DNA from: an uncultured Bacteroidales bacterium
Lineage (GTDB): Bacteria > Bacteroidota > Bacteroidia > Bacteroidales > UBA932
Assembly (NCBI GenBank): GCA_947253655.1
Contig: CAMYAE010000001.1
Span: 193,758 to 257,757 of the forward strand
Length of the DNA: 64,000 nt
Direction: 5' to 3'
Shown in pieces: positions 60,991-64,000 of this stretch. Position 1 is the first letter of the stretch; each line of letters begins with the position of its first letter. The notes below the pieces were generated by a model. It was not told the DNA's origin. It searched no databases and saw nothing but the letters and a program-made list of their open reading frames with translations. The translations under genes and the position numbers were made by a program.

Positions 60991-63851
60991 TACATTCCTC
61001 CCCTCATTAAATTACCCATTCCGCCTCCGAAGCCTCCCATTCCGCCTCCGAAGCCTCCAAGACCACCGCTTCCACCATCTCCGCCACTGCTTGGAGAACT
61101 GCCTTTGGAAACTCCGGATACAGCTGAATTTTTGTGAGGCTGTAAATAGAAAGGCCAGAAAATGCCGAATTTGACTGCTCTCTGAGGCCTGATGAAACCT
61201 GCCGCACTGAAATAGTCTGCTTTTTTCAGAGGCCATCCCATGTTCGCGTTTATGAGCTTGACAAAGATGCAGGCACGTTTCCATTGTATGTTCAGGAAGA
61301 CATCGGCGTAAGGACAGTTGCCGTATTTCTCTTTGGTCTGGTTGAAGAATTGTCCGATAGCCGGATTATATGCAGGAGCATACCATGACGTCGTGTAGGT
61401 GACATTGCTGCCTATCTGCATCTGCATCACGTCTTTTACGACATCAAACTGCAAATACCATTTTAAGTTCAGAGCGGCAAGCGGAAGAGGCATAACTTCC
61501 TCATTTGAAGATATTTGAATAAGTCCGGCATTGTCGAAGTGTATTTTCCACAACTTGAAGTTCTTCATCAAATAGATTTTTGCAACGCTCATAGGACTTG
61601 CATTCTGTCTGATTACGGACAAGGTGTCGTAATACAGATTGTTCTTCATAAGCGAATATCCCGCCCCGACTTTCAGGTCCCAGTTAGGTATATATAGAGA
61701 GCCCTCGATTTTGGTATCTGATATTTTCTCAAAATTATTATCCCATTTGAGATGATTGGAGAAATAATGCTGCTCATAGAACTCCGGCTCCTCAAGAGAG
61801 GTCTCAAAATGTGCATTGAATGATAGCGGGCTGTCTTTGTGGCGTCTGAAAGGGAATAGACTGAAAGAGGCATCCGCATTTATCCCTACATCATTAATCT
61901 CTTGTCCGAGGAAGGTGTAATAGCCGTTTGCGTTCCATTTGACGAATTTCTTGAATTGCCCTCCTGCTCCTCCGTAGAGATAGACGGAGTTCCATGTGGT
62001 CGAGCTTGTTCCGGAGAGATAGCTCTTTGGGTTGAAAGAATAGTACTTAAGCAACCTGTCACCTATTCCCACATTCACAGAAGACACTATCGCATCGCTT
62101 GCCCATGGCTGTAATTTTATAAAGACTTTATTCTCCAACTTCATGACCCTAAGAGAATCCCTGGACACAAAAGGGTTGATATAGAAGTTGTTGTGATAAA
62201 AGTCCCGTCCGAGCTTGTCGGTAGGGGCGATTTTGTCTGTATAGAGTTTGCCGTATGTGGAGTATTCGCTGTTGTGGCCTATGAAAGCTGTGGTTACATC
62301 AGTGTCCAGGGTGTCGGCCTTTGCCATTTCATTTTCTGTCATAGATTCGCTTCCTGTCGCAAATTGGGAATCCTTTGCAGCAGAAAGACTTTCGAAGTCG
62401 GTATCAGAATCGGAAATGCCGGCAGGGACGGCCGCTGAATTTAAGCTGTCTGCTTCTACTGAAAGGGCTTCTTCCGGATCCGTTTTTGCCTTTTTATGCT
62501 TTTCAACCAATTTTTTCAGGAAGGTGAACGGTATCCGGTAGGTCTGGTCAAGGAAGAAGACCTTTTTCCTGATAAGGTTGTCGGCGTCGGACAGATGCGT
62601 CTGGATTTCCCTTGCCCCTACAAGGGTGTCCCTTATCCAGAAATTGTCCACAATTCCGCCGTTTTCGCTTTTCGTAATCTTGTTTGAAATATATCCGGCG
62701 TGTGCAAGATATCGCTTGCCCATATAGTTTGCGGTGGCTGCAAAAGTCCTGTTGTCCGTGTCTTCACGCACCAGCATACCGTTAGCTCCGACCCTGTTGT
62801 ACTCCAACCTGAGATTTAGCTCCGGAAATATGTTTTGGGTCGTCATTATATGTATATCCGCCTCCTCATTCTCCTTATGTGCGAAGAGGGTCCCCCAATA
62901 TGCCAGCTCGGTGTATGGTGTCTTGGTGTTGTACATCGGGATTGAGTATGGTGAATAGCTGTAGACCTCATAAGGGGCATAGAAAGATACGCCCTCTTTT
63001 GACTTCCGTTTGAAAGCATCGTAGAACTGTACCGGGGAGCCGGCTATGCCTAAATAGCTGACATTGATGTCTTCCCGCATAAAAGGATAGTCGTTGAACC
63101 AATAATTGTAGGAAGTGTCGAGCTCGTTTAGGTGCACGTCGTTGAATAGCGGATCCTTGTTCCATGTCAGCAATCTCTTGTATTGCATTTCTCCGGTCAC
63201 TGCGAAAGTCTGCAGAATTCTTGGCGTAAATTCTTTGATGCTGTCCTTAATGGCTTTCAAGCTGTCTTTGACATTCAAGATACTGTCCACAGCTGCCCGG
63301 CGGCGTTTCATCTTCTGCTCGAAATCGTACTTTTTCCTTGCATCCTTATCCAGACCGTTATACCATTCCATGAATTTAATCTTGGCAAGTGCTGCAGAAT
63401 CGGCGTAATAGATGGAATCCAGCCTCGGCCAGTCCAATGAGTCGCCTGCCGCAATAAGAGAGTCGCGTACTTTCTTGTGCGTCAGAGAATCTAAAAGTGC
63501 GACATAGTATTTGTAGCGGAACGGGTCAGAATATTTCAAAGAATCGGGGGCTTTCAAGGTGTCTCTTGCCGAAAGAATTTTGGATTCATCATCGAACAGG
63601 ATATCGGCACCAAGACTGTCTGTCGTGATTTTCTCTCCCTTTTTTCTGAACTTGGTGAAAATTTTCGAGTTGCTGTAGGTAACGGTGTCACGGCTTCCGG
63701 CTCCTCCTTGGGTTTCAGCCACAGAGCGTCCATAACCGGTTTCCGGTCGGAAATATCGTGCCGACCTTGCCATATCCATACCGAAAGTCTGGATTGCCGC
63801 TATGACAATCAACAACAACGGGAACCATATCTTCCGCAAAAAGTCGCGCAT
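60990..63851 (-). CDS. Porin_10-type putative outer-membrane porin
   Basis: The 953-residue protein begins with a signal-like segment (about 10-25). A charged, coil-like N-terminal region follows (about 60-210, rich in DSL/KDS repeats). The rest shows alternating beta-strand patterns of a large barrel with segments such as DEDTDNRTFAATANYMGKRYLAHAGYI-like strands and a closing VKFGIFWPFYLQ. It then carries a Gly-rich tail of about 40 residues encoded by short direct repeats near 61016-61060. The family is annotated as putative porin; function is unproven. Confidence 0.82.
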   Translation of the reverse strand: MRDFLRKIWFPLLLIVIAAIQTFGMDMARSARYFRPETGYGRSVAETQGGAGSRDTVTYSNSKIFTKFRKKGEKITTDSLGADILFDDESKILSARDTLKAPDSLKYSDPFRYKYYVALLDSLTHKKVRDSLIAAGDSLDWPRLDSIYYADSAALAKIKFMEWYNGLDKDARKKYDFEQKMKRRRAAVDSILNVKDSLKAIKDSIKEFTPRILQTFAVTGEMQYKRLLTWNKDPLFNDVHLNELDTSYNYWFNDYPFMREDINVSYLGIAGSPVQFYDAFKRKSKEGVSFYAPYEVYSYSPYSIPMYNTKTPYTELAYWGTLFAHKENEEADIHIMTTQNIFPELNLRLEYNRVGANGMLVREDTDNRTFAATANYMGKRYLAHAGYISNKITKSENGGIVDNFWIRDTLVGAREIQTHLSDADNLIRKKVFFLDQTYRIPFTFLKKLVEKHKKAKTDPEEALSVEADSLNSAAVPAGISDSDTDFESLSAAKDSQFATGSESMTENEMAKADTLDTDVTTAFIGHNSEYSTYGKLYTDKIAPTDKLGRDFYHNNFYINPFVSRDSLRVMKLENKVFIKLQPWASDAIVSSVNVGIGDRLLKYYSFNPKSYLSGTSSTTWNSVYLYGGAGGQFKKFVKWNANGYYTFLGQEINDVGINADASFSLFPFRRHKDSPLSFNAHFETSLEEPEFYEQHYFSNHLKWDNNFEKISDTKIEGSLYIPNWDLKVGAGYSLMKNNLYYDTLSVIRQNASPMSVAKIYLMKNFKLWKIHFDNAGLIQISSNEEVMPLPLAALNLKWYLQFDVVKDVMQMQIGSNVTYTTSWYAPAYNPAIGQFFNQTKEKYGNCPYADVFLNIQWKRACIFVKLINANMGWPLKKADYFSAAGFIRPQRAVKFGIFWPFYLQPHKNSAVSGVSKGSSPSSGGDGGSGGLGGFGGGMGGFGGGMGNLMRGGM

Positions 63852-63955
63852 AAATTTAATTCAGCCTCTGCTCTGCCGGGCACATAAATGTCTATATGCC
63901 TTATATAATATTATAATTTACAAAGATAAATATTTTTTCTTGCTTGTAAAACAAT

Positions 63956-63993
63956 AACCGCTGCTGTCGGAACTAATCCCAATAGCAGCGGTT
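63956..63993. terminator. Hairpin at the right edge
   Basis: A perfect 10-bp stem (63956-63965 with 63984-63993) encloses an 18-base loop. It may end a minus-strand gene lying to the right of the window. The U-tract is weak. The 63852-63955 stretch is AT-rich and probably holds the porin promoter. Confidence 0.45.
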
Positions 63994-64000
63994 AAGGTCT

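Noticed and set aside
1..64000. tRNA or rRNA genes
   Set aside because: No gap contained a cloverleaf-like arrangement or recognisable rRNA sequence on reading; a dedicated RNA search could still find a weak one.

Overview
The window reads as a chromosomal segment of a Bacteroidota bacterium, most likely order Bacteroidales; the genus cannot be fixed from the sequence. Support comes from a TonB-dependent receptor with a carboxypeptidase-regulatory N-terminus, lipoproteins with an SxC lipobox, a Porin_10-type porin, an UpxY-like antiterminator, promoters of the Bacteroidales TTTG/TAnnTTTG type, and general lack of strong Shine-Dalgarno sites. I saw no tRNA, rRNA, CRISPR array or transposase gene.

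Bases 1-25.9 kb are mostly housekeeping and envelope genes: a cut ABC exporter and an M28-like protein; a TPR protein overlapping a WalJ-type hydrolase; a minus-strand MATE / DUF3737 / PatB-type aminotransferase operon; a TonB receptor; pckA divergent from recQ; recG with a WYL regulator; an S9 peptidase; an alpha/beta hydrolase; a small module of S24/S26 peptidase, PqqD-like protein and ABC exporter (21.3-24.3 kb) that resembles peptide-natural-product machinery but has no visible precursor; and pdxA with rnhA.

Bases 26.0-54.6 kb are one long plus-strand surface-polysaccharide locus. An export/regulation core comes first (Wza-like, Wzc-like kinase, CpsB-type phosphatase, RmlD), then an UpxY-like antiterminator, then precursor supply: UDP-glucose dehydrogenase and UDP-glucuronate epimerase (UDP-GalA), CapE/F/G (UDP-L-FucNAc), and WbpP/WbpO types (UDP-GalNAcA). 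A rarer module follows: 4,6-dehydratase, aminotransferase, ATP-grasp ligase and CBS-nucleotidyltransferase. Three glycosyltransferases, Wzx, an EpsG-type Wzy, a GNAT acyltransferase, an initiating sugar transferase and a second aminotransferase close the set. About 37.9-52.7 kb is visibly more AT-rich than its surroundings, as expected for exchanged capsule genes. The predicted product is an acidic, Wzx/Wzy-type polysaccharide containing uronic acids and amino-deoxy sugars.

Bases 54.8-64 kb return to envelope genes: a DUF5018-like lipoprotein, a short interrupted secreted ORF, an M13 metallopeptidase, an FtsX/LolE-type permease, an MltF-like lytic transglycosylase whose 3' end overlaps the permease gene antisense, and a large Porin_10-type protein with a glycine-rich tail.

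Points most worth following are the ATP-grasp sugar module, the orphan PqqD/S26/ABC module with repeat DNA inserted before its exporter, the dispersed repeat family around 22 and 31.8 kb, and the M28-like protein that has lost canonical active-site residues.
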